Shown piece by piece: positions 1 through 8,933 of a stretch of 28,850 nt of DNA. Every line of letters starts with the position of its first letter. Position 1 is the first letter of the stretch. The position numbers were made by a program, and so were the translations under genes. Source of the stretch: Clostridium_T sp040217795 (lineage in GTDB: Bacteria > Bacillota > Clostridia > Clostridiales > Clostridiaceae); assembly GCA_040217795.1 (NCBI GenBank), contig JBEHWK010000028.1, forward strand, positions 1 to 28,850, written 5' to 3'. Under the pieces are notes generated by a model. That model saw only the letters and a program-made list of their open reading frames with translations. It was not told the origin of the DNA and searched no databases.

Positions 1-1514
1 TGGGATACAGGATACTGTACAGGGTTTACAGAAGATACATGCTTTATGCGCCTTACAAATACGCATCAGACCAGAAAAGGGTAATGATAATAGGAGCAGG
101 TTCCGCAGGAGCCATGATACTTAACGAGATATTTTCAAGAAGAGAACTGAAGTATAATCCTACAGTTCTTGTTGATGATGACAGGAATAAACTGGGCAAA
201 AGGATATCCGGGGTCACTGTGGAAGGTGACAGGGAGGATATTCCCAGACTTGTGAAGGAAAAAGAGATAGATCTTATAATAATTGCAATCCCATCCATCG
301 ATGAAGAGAACAAGATTGATATAATCAATATATGCAAGAAAACAGGATGCAAAATACAGATAGTACCGGGCATATATGAGATATTGAAAGGTGATGCCAC
401 TATCAGCAAGATAAAGGATGTTGAAGTGGAAGACCTTCTTGGAAGAGAGCCCATCAAACTGGATAACAAGGGCATAAGGGATTATTTAAGCGGAAAAACA
501 GTCTTGGTTACAGGCGGCGGCGGATCTATAGGATCAGAGCTGTGCAGACAGATTGCAAACTATCATCCTAAGCGTCTTATCATATTTGATATTTACGAAA
601 ACAACGCCTATGATATACAGAATGAATTAAGATACAACCATCCAAAACTTAACCTTAAGGTATTGATAGGTTCCGTAAGAGATGAAGAGAGACTGGATGA
701 GATTTTCAGGGAATATGCTCCGGATGTGGTTTTCCATGCGGCAGCACATAAACATGTCCCTTTGATGGAAGACAGCCCTAAGGAAGCCATTAAAAACAAC
801 GTGTTTGGAACTTATAACCTGGCTCTTGCAGCCCATAAGTACGGAGTAAGCAGATTTGTGCTTATTTCAACAGATAAGGCTGTTAATCCTACTAATATAA
901 TGGGTGCTACAAAAAGACTTTGTGAAATGATAGTTCAGGCAATGGATAAGAAGAGCAAGACTGAATTTGTTGCAGTGAGGTTTGGGAACGTACTTGGAAG
1001 CAATGGTTCTGTGATTCCTTTATTCAAAAAGCAGATTGCAAATGGTGGTCCTGTTACAGTGACCCATAAGAATATCACAAGATTCTTTATGCTCATTCCG
1101 GAAGCAGCACAGCTTGTTCTTCAGGCAGGTGCTTTTGCCAAGGGAGGAGAGATATTTGTTCTTGATATGGGTAAGCCTGTAAAAATCTATGATTTAGCCT
1201 GTGACTTGATAAGATTGTCAGGGTTGGAACCAGGCAGGGATATCAAAATAAAGGTGACAGGTTTAAGACCAGGGGAAAAACTTTATGAGGAATTGCTTAT
1301 GAGTGAAGAAGGACTGACAAATACCGGTCATAATAAAATATTTATAGGGAAACCTACTTTTGAAGATATGGAAAGCCTCAATAAAAAATTGAATGACTTA
1401 AGCAAAATGCTCCAGGAGAATAATTTGGATAAATTAAAAGAAAAAATGAAGGAAGTTGTCCCTACTTATAATGATGCAAAACTTAGTGAAACTTCGGTTG
1501 ATTCGGAAGATTAA
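1..1514 (+). CDS. CapD/FlaA1-family nucleotide-sugar dehydratase/epimerase (5'-partial)
   Basis: The reading frame is open from base 3 and continues through the first visible ATG at 39, so the 5' end lies outside the window. The family usually has N-terminal membrane helices, which would be in the missing part. A first nucleotide-binding fold begins near RVMIIGAGSAGA, and a second, catalytic SDR fold starts at VLVTGGGGSIGSE. The active-site region reads STDKAVNPTNIMGATKR: Met replaces the usual SDR Tyr (MxxxK rather than YxxxK), as in the large WbpM/CapD subgroup of UDP-GlcNAc 4,6-dehydratases. It probably makes a 6-deoxy-4-keto HexNAc precursor on the cytoplasmic face of the membrane. It is followed closely by the wzy-like gene in the same direction. 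The exact substrate is not determinable. Confidence 0.9.
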   Translation, partial: GYRILYRVYRRYMLYAPYKYASDQKRVMIIGAGSAGAMILNEIFSRRELKYNPTVLVDDDRNKLGKRISGVTVEGDREDIPRLVKEKEIDLIIIAIPSIDEENKIDIINICKKTGCKIQIVPGIYEILKGDATISKIKDVEVEDLLGREPIKLDNKGIRDYLSGKTVLVTGGGGSIGSELCRQIANYHPKRLIIFDIYENNAYDIQNELRYNHPKLNLKVLIGSVRDEERLDEIFREYAPDVVFHAAAHKHVPLMEDSPKEAIKNNVFGTYNLALAAHKYGVSRFVLISTDKAVNPTNIMGATKRLCEMIVQAMDKKSKTEFVAVRFGNVLGSNGSVIPLFKKQIANGGPVTVTHKNITRFFMLIPEAAQLVLQAGAFAKGGEIFVLDMGKPVKIYDLACDLIRLSGLEPGRDIKIKVTGLRPGEKLYEELLMSEEGLTNTGHNKIFIGKPTFEDMESLNKKLNDLSKMLQENNLDKLKEKMKEVVPTYNDAKLSETSVDSED

Positions 1515-1554
1515 CAGGATAAACAGTTTAGACGAATGTTGGGAAGGAAAAGAG

Positions 1555-3057
1555 ATGAATTTATTAAATATAAAAAACAATGAAAGAAATATAGCAAGGC
1601 TGATATATATATTCTCAATGATTTTTGTGGTTTTCTTATTTCTGTTGGATAGAAGTTTTTTTGTGGCTCAGATTTTCGCATTGATTTTTCTGACAATAAT
1701 TTACAGATGTTTTAATGACGGACCAAGAAAGATATTTTATTATATAACATTGCTGTTTTCCATAATGAACTTTACAATAAGCATTCCTTTAAAAAGCCTC
1801 ATTGGGGTACAGAATGACCTGCATTTATATTACATATATCTTTTTGTGTATATAATTGCCTGGTGCTTTTATGCAATTAGAAAAAGGAATATATCAATTC
1901 TATTTAATGGACCGGTAAATATAATAGGCAGCATCTTTATAATTTATGTACTCATAAGTTTTTTTATTGCGGACAATAAATCATTGGCAGTAAAATCAAT
2001 GATCATATATTTTATGATGGCGTCATTCATTATAATGGCAGCCAGTGAAAATACTGAAAAAGCTGAATTAAGAAAAACATTGCGCTTCCTGCAGTTTTTA
2101 TCAACAGGAATATTAGTGTTAGGACTTGCTAAAATCTTCACCGGATTAATGATAGAACCAATAAACAGCTTCATGGTAAGCAAGGTGGATTTTAGTAAAT
2201 TACCGCATTTATACAGAATTCCTACTGTATTTTTCTATAACCCTAATGACTATGCACTGGTTGTGGCATTGATTATTCTTGGATTTTTTATAAAACTTCT
2301 TTATGATAAAAGCAAAAACGAAAGAATATACTCTGCTGTTGTGTTGGTTTGCGCAGAAATAAATCTGATTTTCACAATGTCCAGAACTGCATGGATTTCA
2401 GTAATTGTTACATTAAGCTGCTATACTGTGTATCTGGCAGTCAGAAGAAACTGGGTTCTTTTTAAAAGGTCAGCTGCTGCTGCAGCAGTTATGGGAGTAA
2501 TGTTTTACTCACTCTCATTCATGCCTCAGACAGCACCTTACTATGGAAAGTTTAATGCAACTTTAAATAATGCAGGGCTGGAAAACAACAATGGTGACAG
2601 CAAGTATGATGAAAATGTAGGTATCGGAGAAAGCGGATCTACCAGTGAAAGGCTGACATTGATATATGATGTCATTCAGGGAGTTTTTAAGGAAAAACAT
2701 CTTCTGGGCTTCGGAGCAGGTAATATAAATGAATATATTAAAAGTCAGAACAATACCAACAAGATAACTGATCCCCATAATTTGTGGATTCAGATCCTGG
2801 GGGATTTTGGAGTGATAGGTTTTGGATGCTATGTTTTATTCAATATAGTGATATTCATTAACTTAATGAAAAATGACAGGAAGAGGCCTGATTCATGGAA
2901 TGCCATAACAAATATGCTTATGCTGTTTGTTGCAGCATCAGCACTTCTGGTTTTTGGACCAAGCAGTGTCATTGCATTTACACCTTTCTGGCTGTATCTG
3001 GGACTTGTGTATTCATATTTTAACGGAAAAGAATATTTAGAAGGAGGAAAAGTATGA
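1555..3057 (+). CDS. O-antigen polymerase/ligase-like membrane protein (Wzy/WaaL type)
   Basis: This 500-residue protein is almost entirely hydrophobic helices, roughly 11-12 segments. A large polar extracytoplasmic loop around residues 340-420 (NNGDSKYDENVGIGESGSTS) precedes GFGAGNINEY and DPHNLWIQILGDFG, the H-N-x-x-L pattern typical of Wzy_C/O-antigen ligase proteins. It probably polymerises or transfers lipid-linked glycan at the outer membrane face. I chose the ATG at 1555 because GGAAGGAAAAGAG lies just upstream; the longer frame from 1456 overlaps the previous gene and adds a polar, non-family N-terminus. Its stop overlaps the wecB start (ATGA at 3054-3057), indicating translational coupling. 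Polymerase versus ligase cannot be separated from sequence alone. Confidence 0.82.
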   Translation: MNLLNIKNNERNIARLIYIFSMIFVVFLFLLDRSFFVAQIFALIFLTIIYRCFNDGPRKIFYYITLLFSIMNFTISIPLKSLIGVQNDLHLYYIYLFVYIIAWCFYAIRKRNISILFNGPVNIIGSIFIIYVLISFFIADNKSLAVKSMIIYFMMASFIIMAASENTEKAELRKTLRFLQFLSTGILVLGLAKIFTGLMIEPINSFMVSKVDFSKLPHLYRIPTVFFYNPNDYALVVALIILGFFIKLLYDKSKNERIYSAVVLVCAEINLIFTMSRTAWISVIVTLSCYTVYLAVRRNWVLFKRSAAAAAVMGVMFYSLSFMPQTAPYYGKFNATLNNAGLENNNGDSKYDENVGIGESGSTSERLTLIYDVIQGVFKEKHLLGFGAGNINEYIKSQNNTNKITDPHNLWIQILGDFGVIGFGCYVLFNIVIFINLMKNDRKRPDSWNAITNMLMLFVAASALLVFGPSSVIAFTPFWLYLGLVYSYFNGKEYLEGGKV

Positions 3058-4106
3058 AGATATTAACTATAGTGGGTGCGAGACCTCAGTTTATAAAAGC
3101 TGCTGCTGTATCAAAGGTTTTGAGGAAAAAACATCAAGAAAAGATAATCCATACCGGGCAGCATTATGATAAAAACATGTCTGAAGTTTTTTTTGAGGAG
3201 TTGGATATACCTTTCCCGGACTATAATCTCAGTATAGGTTCCGGCGGACATGGATTTCAGACTGGAAATATGCTGATTAAGCTGGAAGAAATATATTTGA
3301 AAGAAAAACCGGATATGATCCTTGTATACGGAGATACGAATTCAACTTTGGCCGGAGCATTGTGCGCCAGCAAGATGCTGATACCGGTGGCTCACGTAGA
3401 GGCAGGTTTAAGGAGTTTCAACATGGCAATGCCAGAGGAACAGAACAGGATATTGACAGACCATGTATCAAAGTATCTGTTTGCGCCTACAGACACAGCA
3501 GTAAAAAACCTGAATAACGAGGGACTGGCTGATAATGTGTATAATGTAGGGGATGTTATGTTTGATGCAGTTTTGCATTTCAGGGAAATTGCTAAAAATA
3601 AATCCGAATTATATAAAAAATTAATGGATCAAAAAGGGCAGTTCATTCTTACAACAATTCACAGAGCGGAAAATACTGACAACATACAAAGATTAAAGAA
3701 CATAATTGAGGCCTTGAACCAGTCAGGGGAAAGAATCATTTTGCCTTTGCATCCAAGAACACAAAAATATATAAAGGAATATGACCTAAAACTCAACAGC
3801 AACATTGAAATTATTGAACCTGTAGGTTACCTTGATATGCTTGGACTTGAAATGCTGGCTAAAAAAATAGTTACTGACAGCGGCGGTGTTCAAAAGGAAG
3901 CTTACTTTATGGATAAGCCATGTATTACCATGAGAGATGAAACAGAATGGGTTGAAACTGTTGAACAGGGATGGAATTGCGTGGTAGGAACAGATAAAAA
4001 TAAAATCCTTGATGCAATTGTAAACTTTAATCCTGTTAATAAAAAGGCGGATGTTTTTGGGGAAGGAAAAGCCGCAGAAATAATAACAGACATTTTAAGC
4101 AGATAA
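3054..4106 (+). CDS. wecB: UDP-N-acetylglucosamine 2-epimerase, non-hydrolysing
   Basis: The 350-aa product has full family length and interconverts UDP-GlcNAc and UDP-ManNAc in the cytosol. Signature segments occur in the expected order: GARPQFIKAAAV at the N-terminus, HTGQHYD, VYGDTNSTLAGA, HVEAGLRS, PEEQNR, TIHRAENTDN and SDSGGVQKEA, followed by RDETEWVET. These contain the conserved Asp, Glu and His residues of the active site. The start overlaps the previous stop by 4 bases (ATGA). In this operon it would supply ManNAc, or feed further modification by the dehydrogenase at 6104. Function is confident; the symbol could also be written mnaA. Confidence 0.95.
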   Translation: MKILTIVGARPQFIKAAAVSKVLRKKHQEKIIHTGQHYDKNMSEVFFEELDIPFPDYNLSIGSGGHGFQTGNMLIKLEEIYLKEKPDMILVYGDTNSTLAGALCASKMLIPVAHVEAGLRSFNMAMPEEQNRILTDHVSKYLFAPTDTAVKNLNNEGLADNVYNVGDVMFDAVLHFREIAKNKSELYKKLMDQKGQFILTTIHRAENTDNIQRLKNIIEALNQSGERIILPLHPRTQKYIKEYDLKLNSNIEIIEPVGYLDMLGLEMLAKKIVTDSGGVQKEAYFMDKPCITMRDETEWVETVEQGWNCVVGTDKNKILDAIVNFNPVNKKADVFGEGKAAEIITDILSR

Positions 4107-4123
4107 TGAAGGAGATTATATAG

Positions 4124-5341
4124 ATGAAAATATTGTTCTTGACACAGTATTGTCCTCCGGAAGTGGGGGCGCCACAGAACAGAATATTTGAATTTGCCAA
4201 GGGGCTGAAAGCTCTAGGACATGATGTCACAATACTGACAGCAATGCCTAACTACCCGAAAGGCGAAATTTTTGAAGAGTATAAAGGGAAAAAGATCGTT
4301 AAGGAAGAGATTGAAGGAATAAAAATTGTCAGAACAGGGATATATGCAACAAAAAGCAAGGAATTCATCAAGAGGTTAAGAAACTACCTTTCATTTACTA
4401 TCTCATCAGTATTTTCCGGAAGCAGGCATATTGAAGATCAGGATGTTGTCATTACTGAATCTCCTCCACTGTTTTTAGGATGGTCAGGATATGTTATAGC
4501 TAAAAGAAAGAATGCAAAGTTTGTGTTCAATGTATCGGATTTATGGCCGGAATCTGCAGTTAAGCTGGGAGTTTTGAACAATAAACTCCTTGTAAAATTG
4601 TCAACCTGGCTTGAAGAATTCTGTTACAGAAAAGCAGCCCTTGTTACAGGCCAGACACAAGGTATTGTTGATAACATTGTTTCAAGAGGCTTTGATAAAG
4701 ACAAAGTTGAATTAATAACAAACGGAGTTGACACCTCATTTTTCACTAAAGAGAAAAGGGATCAGGAATACAGAAAAGAAATAGGGGCAGAAAACAGGTT
4801 TTGTGTATGCTATGCCGGAATACACGGTATTGCGCAGGGCCTTGAAGTTGTAATAGAAGCAGCTGACCTTCTGAGGAACTATGAGGAAATACAATTCATG
4901 TTTTTTGGAGATGGTCCGGAAAAAAGCGGTCTCATTGATTTAGTTGAAAAAAAGAACCTGAAAAATGTGAAGTTCTTCCCGGTGCAGATGAAACCTGCTA
5001 TGCCTAGAATTATCGCGTCCATGGATGCAACTGTTGTTCCGCTGAAAAAACTGGATTTATTCAAAGGTGCACTGCCATCAAAAATGTTTGAAGCTCTGGC
5101 ATCTGAATTGCCGATAATTTTAGCAGTTGAAGGGGAAGCGGAAAAGTTGATTAATAATGCTAAAGCCGGAATCGTGGTTGAGCCTGAAAATCCAAAGGAA
5201 ATTGCAGATGCGGTTTTGAAGCTGTATAATGATAAGGAACTGAAAGAGCAGCTTGGAAAGAACGGAAGAGAGTATGTTAAAGCAAACTACTCAAGAGAAG
5301 CCATAGTGAAGAAACTGGAAAGGCTGTTAATTAACATATAG
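4124..5341 (+). CDS. GT4-family glycosyltransferase, WbuB-like
   Basis: The 405-aa GT-B fold enzyme has an N-terminal acceptor domain (MKILFLTQYCPPEVGAP, then TILTAMPNYPKG). Its C-terminal nucleotide-sugar domain starts around FCVCYAGIHGIAQGLE and includes FFGDGPEK and the E-x7-E-like segment around LPSKMFEALASELPIIL. The motif set resembles WbuB-type HexNAc transferases. AAGGAG lies about 10 bases upstream of the ATG, and the gene follows wecB by 17 bases. The stop codon TAG at 5339-5341 coincides with the first bases of a palindromic repeat element (5339-5450), so insertion of that element may have set the C-terminus. Donor and acceptor sugars are unknown. Confidence 0.88.
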   Translation: MKILFLTQYCPPEVGAPQNRIFEFAKGLKALGHDVTILTAMPNYPKGEIFEEYKGKKIVKEEIEGIKIVRTGIYATKSKEFIKRLRNYLSFTISSVFSGSRHIEDQDVVITESPPLFLGWSGYVIAKRKNAKFVFNVSDLWPESAVKLGVLNNKLLVKLSTWLEEFCYRKAALVTGQTQGIVDNIVSRGFDKDKVELITNGVDTSFFTKEKRDQEYRKEIGAENRFCVCYAGIHGIAQGLEVVIEAADLLRNYEEIQFMFFGDGPEKSGLIDLVEKKNLKNVKFFPVQMKPAMPRIIASMDATVVPLKKLDLFKGALPSKMFEALASELPIILAVEGEAEKLINNAKAGIVVEPENPKEIADAVLKLYNDKELKEQLGKNGREYVKANYSREAIVKKLERLLINI

Positions 5342-5450
5342 GGAAACATTACGGAAACTTAGCTTATGCATATTGAAACTGTACTTCTGTATAGATCCGA
5401 CCCTGGGAAGTTTAAATGTGCGTAAGTTAGTAGTTGAAGTTGGTTCCCTA
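5339..5450. repeat. Palindromic TA-flanked repeat element, copy 1 (112 bp)
   Basis: The ends are inverted repeats: TAGGGAAAC at the left and GTTCCCTA at the right. Inside are longer imperfect arms, with GGAAACTTAGCTTATGCA on the left and TGCGTAAGTTAGTAGTTGAAG on the right, around a central segment of about 40 bp. The reverse complement matches the copy at 21213-21279 nearly base for base outside the centre. TA at each outer edge is consistent with a TA target duplication. It supplies the stop codon of the upstream glycosyltransferase and lies directly before the sugar transferase gene. It could be a MITE or a REP-like hairpin. Confidence 0.75.
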
Positions 5451-5477
5451 AAAAATAACATTTGTAGGAAGTGCGTT

Positions 5478-6083
5478 ATGAGAACTATCAATAACTTTTT
5501 CAAGAGGATCTTTGACTTTGTACTATCACTGGCAGGGTTGATAATTTTATCCCCATTTTTTATCATAATATCTATTCTTATAAGAAAAGATGGCAAGGGA
5601 AGTATCTTTTTTAAACAAAAAAGGGTGGGTAAGAATTCGAAAGAATTTTTAATATATAAATTCAGAACTATGGTTCCTGATGCGGAACGATTAGGGACAC
5701 AAATTACAATCGGCAAGGATAACAGAATAACCAGGGTGGGGGCATTTCTTAGAAAATATAAACTGGACGAATTACCTCAATTGATTAATGTCTTAGTGGG
5801 GGAGATGAGTTTGGTTGGACCAAGACCGGAAGTTCCAAGATATGTGAATATGTATTCAGAAGAGCAAAGGAAAGTTCTGCTGGTGAGGCCAGGTATTACT
5901 GACCTTGCTTCAATAAGATACAAGGATGAAAATGACTTGCTGGGAAGCGTTGAGGATCCGGAACAATTCTATATAAATACCATCATGCCGGATAAACTAA
6001 AACTGAATCTTGAATACATCGAAAAAAGCAATATATTTTTAGATTTATTTATAATATTAAAAACAATAGCAAAATGCTTTTAA
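5478..6083 (+). CDS. Polyprenyl-phosphate sugar phosphotransferase (PglC/WcaJ-type, PF02397)
   Basis: This 201-residue bacterial sugar transferase loads the first sugar phosphate onto undecaprenyl phosphate. The N-terminus is one membrane-associated helix (FDFVLSLAGLIILSPFFIII). The conserved core follows, with KFRTM, the catalytic Asp-Glu dyad in KLDELPQL, and GEMSLVGPRPE. The short size matches the minimal monotopic PglC-like form. I start at the ATG at 5478, preceded by TAGGAAG and matching the family N-terminus. A longer frame from 5373 is only the translation of the palindromic repeat. It follows the GT4 gene and is probably the initiating enzyme of this polysaccharide pathway. Confidence 0.9.
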   Translation: MRTINNFFKRIFDFVLSLAGLIILSPFFIIISILIRKDGKGSIFFKQKRVGKNSKEFLIYKFRTMVPDAERLGTQITIGKDNRITRVGAFLRKYKLDELPQLINVLVGEMSLVGPRPEVPRYVNMYSEEQRKVLLVRPGITDLASIRYKDENDLLGSVEDPEQFYINTIMPDKLKLNLEYIEKSNIFLDLFIILKTIAKCF

Positions 6084-6103
6084 AGTGACTTGGAGGTAAG
6101 TTT

Positions 6104-7186
6104 ATGAGTAGGTTAAAATTTGCAATAATAGGTTGCGGAAGAATATCATATAAGCATGTGGAGGCCCTTGTGAATAATTATTCGGAAGCAGTTCTGACAG
6201 CAACATGTGATATAGATATCAATAAAGCTGAAGATAAAAAAAATGAGTATATTTCAACACTGAATAATGGGTATAAGGATGTAACTGCTTATTCTGATTA
6301 TAAGGAAATGCTGGAGAAAGAAGATATCGATGTAGTGACTATTGCCACAGAGAGCGGATATCATGCTGAAATTGCAATTTACGCAATGAAAAAAAGAAAA
6401 CACGTTATGGTGGAAAAACCCATGGCTTTATCAATAAAAGATGCGGACGAAATGATAAAAACCGCACATGAAAATGAAGTTAAACTTGCAGTATGTCATC
6501 AGAACAGATTCAACAAGCCTATCCAGAAATTAAGAGAGGCTGTTGAAGGACGCAAGTTTGGAAAACTTATAAATGGAACTGCAAGAATACTTTGGAACAG
6601 AAATATGGGATACTATCATCAGGCGCCTTGGAGAGGTACATGGGATCTTGACGGCGGAACCTTGATGAATCAGTGTATACATAATATAGACTTGCTTCAG
6701 TGGATGCTTGGAGGAGAAGTGGATACAGTATATGCACAATGCGATACTTTCATGAGAAATATTGAAGCGGAAGACTTTGGTGCTGTAATCATAAGATTTA
6801 AGAATGGTGCTATAGGAATTGTTGAAGGAAGCGCATGCGTATATCCCAAAAATCTTGAAGAAACCCTGAGTATTTTTGGAGAAAAGGGAACTGCTGTAAT
6901 CGGCGGGCTGGCTGTAAATGAACTTGAAACCTGGAGATTTGAAGAGGAAGATGAAGAAGCGGTTAAACAATCTCTAAAGGTTAAGATTGACAATGTTTAT
7001 GGATTAGGGCACACTCCTTTATTCAAGGATGTAATAGATGCAATAAATAATGACAAGACTCCTTTGATAAGCGGGGAGCAGGGAAAGAAAGCCATGTCAA
7101 TAATACTGGCTGCCTACAAATCCGGAAAAACAGGAATGCCTGTAAAATTCCCATTAGATGATTTTTCAACAACAGACATGAAGTAA
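6104..7186 (+). CDS. Gfo/Idh/MocA-family NAD(P)-dependent sugar dehydrogenase (WlbA/WbpB-like)
   Basis: The 360-aa oxidoreductase has an N-terminal Rossmann fold (FAIIGCGRISYKHVEAL) and the family EKP motif (MVEKPMALS). The substrate-domain segment CHQNRFNKP, WRGTWDLDGGTLMNQ and the HNIDLLQW helix resembles UDP-GlcNAc(A) 3-dehydrogenases of the WlbA/WbpB group. A GGAGG site lies upstream and the gene follows the sugar transferase by 20 bases. A 3-keto sugar product would normally be aminated by a PLP aminotransferase, which is not seen in the window and may lie upstream. The exact nucleotide-sugar substrate is inferred, not shown. Confidence 0.85.
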   Translation: MSRLKFAIIGCGRISYKHVEALVNNYSEAVLTATCDIDINKAEDKKNEYISTLNNGYKDVTAYSDYKEMLEKEDIDVVTIATESGYHAEIAIYAMKKRKHVMVEKPMALSIKDADEMIKTAHENEVKLAVCHQNRFNKPIQKLREAVEGRKFGKLINGTARILWNRNMGYYHQAPWRGTWDLDGGTLMNQCIHNIDLLQWMLGGEVDTVYAQCDTFMRNIEAEDFGAVIIRFKNGAIGIVEGSACVYPKNLEETLSIFGEKGTAVIGGLAVNELETWRFEEEDEEAVKQSLKVKIDNVYGLGHTPLFKDVIDAINNDKTPLISGEQGKKAMSIILAAYKSGKTGMPVKFPLDDFSTTDMK

Positions 7187-7209
7187 TGCAGGGAACCGAG
7201 GTTGCCTAT

Positions 7210-7248
7210 AAAAAAAGCAAGAGAATATTGTATTCACTTGCTTTTTTT
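7210..7248. terminator. Bidirectional intrinsic terminator after the dehydrogenase gene
   Basis: A perfect 12-bp stem (A7-GCAAG against CTTGC-T7) with a 15-base loop lies 24 bases after the stop at 7186. The T run on + and the complementary run on - make it readable in both directions. It is bracketed by the inverted pair AGGGAACC (7190-7197) and GGTTCCCT (7275-7282), ends of the palindromic repeat family. It would separate the upstream sugar genes from murJ. Confidence 0.75.
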
Positions 7249-7271
7249 GCAGAAGAGCAATCTTTATATTA

Positions 7272-7370
7272 TTGGGTTCCCTAGTGAAAACTTAATTTAT
7301 GCATGTTGATTTCTTCGAGGGTTAAAGAAGAAGCGGCATGCATAAATTAACATTTGAACTCGGAACCCTA
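7272..7370. repeat. Palindromic repeat element, copy 2 (divergent)
   Basis: The left arm is GGGTTCCCTAGTG followed by AAAACTTAATTTATGCATG. The right arm, CATGCATAAATTAACATTTG then GGAACCCTA, is its imperfect inverse. A smaller inner hairpin (TTTCTTC/GAAGAAG) occupies the centre. The left arm aligns with GGAAACTTAGCTTATGCAT of the copy at 5339, and the inverted right arm with that of 21213. Both termini are changed together to GGGTTCC, so end symmetry is kept. The element ends 4 bases before the murJ ribosome-binding site. An additional terminus-like AGGGAACC at 7190 suggests a compound or nested insertion. Confidence 0.65.
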
Positions 7371-7384
7371 TATTGGAGGGTAAA

Positions 7385-8914
7385 ATGAAAAACAATAAAT
7401 TTTTAAAATCTGCCAGTACAGTTATGTTTATAACGGTATTTAGTAAGGTTATCGGATTTTTAAGAGATGCCCTTATAGCAAAACAATTTGGCGCTACATA
7501 TCAGACCGATGCCTTCAATATGGCAATTACAATACCCAACGTATTGTTTACTACATTTGCATTAGCAATATCCACAACATTTATTCCTATATTGACAGAA
7601 ACAATGAACAAAGAAGGAAAAAGTAAAATGTTCAGGCTGGCAAATAACCTGATGAATATTGTGTTGGCAATAACAATATTATTAGGAATATTGGCATGGT
7701 TCGGATCTCCGGTTCTGGTAAAGATTATGGCTCCGAATTTTAGTGGAGATACATATAATCTGACAGTTTTATTAACCCAGATAAGTATAATAAATATAAT
7801 CTTCATGAGTATGAACAGCGGGTTTACGGCAATACTGCAGACTCTTGAAGATTTTTCAGCCCCGGCTCTTGTAGGTGTTGCAATGAATATACCGGTAATT
7901 ATTTATATACTGGCAGCCGGAGACCACACAATCATGGGACTAACAATTGCAACCTGCGTAGGAAAGCTGGGGGAAGTAATAATTCAGGTACCATGGCTTT
8001 TAAAGCATAAGTACAGGTATAATCTTAGTCTTGATTTTAAAGATAAAAGAATACACAGAATATTAACCTTAATAGGACCTGTAATAATAGGGTCAGGAGT
8101 CAATCAATTAAATACAGTTGTTGATAAAAGTGTAGCATCAAGCCTCACCAGCGGAAGTATATCCGCTCTGGATTATGCAAATAAGGTAGATACCATTTTA
8201 TATTCAATTTTTGCAATGACTGTAATAACTATTATCTATCCTTTGTTTGCTCAGGAAAGTGAAAATCATGAAAAGTTCAGGAAGTATCTGAGCAAGGGGG
8301 TCAATTACATCAACATAATCATGATTCCCACCACTGTGGCAACAATGATATTGAGCAAACCTTTTGTTGACGTGATTTTTAAAAGAGGGGCCTTTGATGA
8401 CACTGCATCTAAAATGACAACCACAGCATTGATATATTATGCCATAGGAATAACCTTTGTGGGGATCAGGGATGTATTGAGCAGAGCTTTCTATGCATTG
8501 AAGGATACCAAAACCCCTATGAAAAATGGTGTTATTGGCGTTATTGTAAATATAGTATCCAACCTGATTTTGATTCACGTTCTGGGTATCGGAGGGGTAG
8601 CCCTGTCTACATCAATAGCCGCGATAGTGACTGTAATAATTCTTGCCAACAACCTGAGGAAAAAGATCAATGGAATCGACGGAAGGAATATTATCATCAC
8701 ATCAGGAAAGATATGTGCCGCATCAGCTGCAATGGGTATAGTGATATTTTTCATTAATCAGGTACTTTCGGTAAGGCTTCCGGACAATACTATGGGATAC
8801 GCTGTTTTAATGCTTATATGTGCAATAGCGGGATCGGCTGTATATGCTCTCTTTATATATATTTTTAAGGTGGAGGAAGCACAGGAATTATTTAATAAAA
8901 TACTTAAGAGATAA
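7385..8914 (+). CDS. murJ: MurJ/MviN-family lipid-linked glycan flippase
   Basis: This 509-residue MOP-superfamily membrane protein has about 14 predicted helices. It starts FLKSASTVMFITVFSKVIGFLRD, the diagnostic MviN/MurJ N-terminus, and contains QTDAFNMAITIPN and SRAFYALKDTKTPM, also characteristic. MurJ translocates lipid II. Because this gene lies among polysaccharide genes and no separate Wzx is visible, the protein may instead flip the lipid-linked repeat unit; the MviN homologue in the C. difficile PSII locus is the precedent. I start at the ATG at 7385, preceded by GGAGG; the TTG frame start at 7373 lies within the ribosome-binding-site region. The 19-base gap to the next gene suggests co-transcription. 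Confidence 0.9.
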   Translation: MKNNKFLKSASTVMFITVFSKVIGFLRDALIAKQFGATYQTDAFNMAITIPNVLFTTFALAISTTFIPILTETMNKEGKSKMFRLANNLMNIVLAITILLGILAWFGSPVLVKIMAPNFSGDTYNLTVLLTQISIINIIFMSMNSGFTAILQTLEDFSAPALVGVAMNIPVIIYILAAGDHTIMGLTIATCVGKLGEVIIQVPWLLKHKYRYNLSLDFKDKRIHRILTLIGPVIIGSGVNQLNTVVDKSVASSLTSGSISALDYANKVDTILYSIFAMTVITIIYPLFAQESENHEKFRKYLSKGVNYINIIMIPTTVATMILSKPFVDVIFKRGAFDDTASKMTTTALIYYAIGITFVGIRDVLSRAFYALKDTKTPMKNGVIGVIVNIVSNLILIHVLGIGGVALSTSIAAIVTVIILANNLRKKINGIDGRNIIITSGKICAASAAMGIVIFFINQVLSVRLPDNTMGYAVLMLICAIAGSAVYALFIYIFKVEEAQELFNKILKR

Positions 8915-8933
8915 TCATATGAGGGGTGGATTT

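Noticed and set aside
5373..5477. N-terminal extension of the sugar transferase frame
   Set aside because: It translates the palindromic repeat and lacks a ribosome-binding site. The ATG at 5478 has TAGGAAG upstream and gives the family N-terminus.
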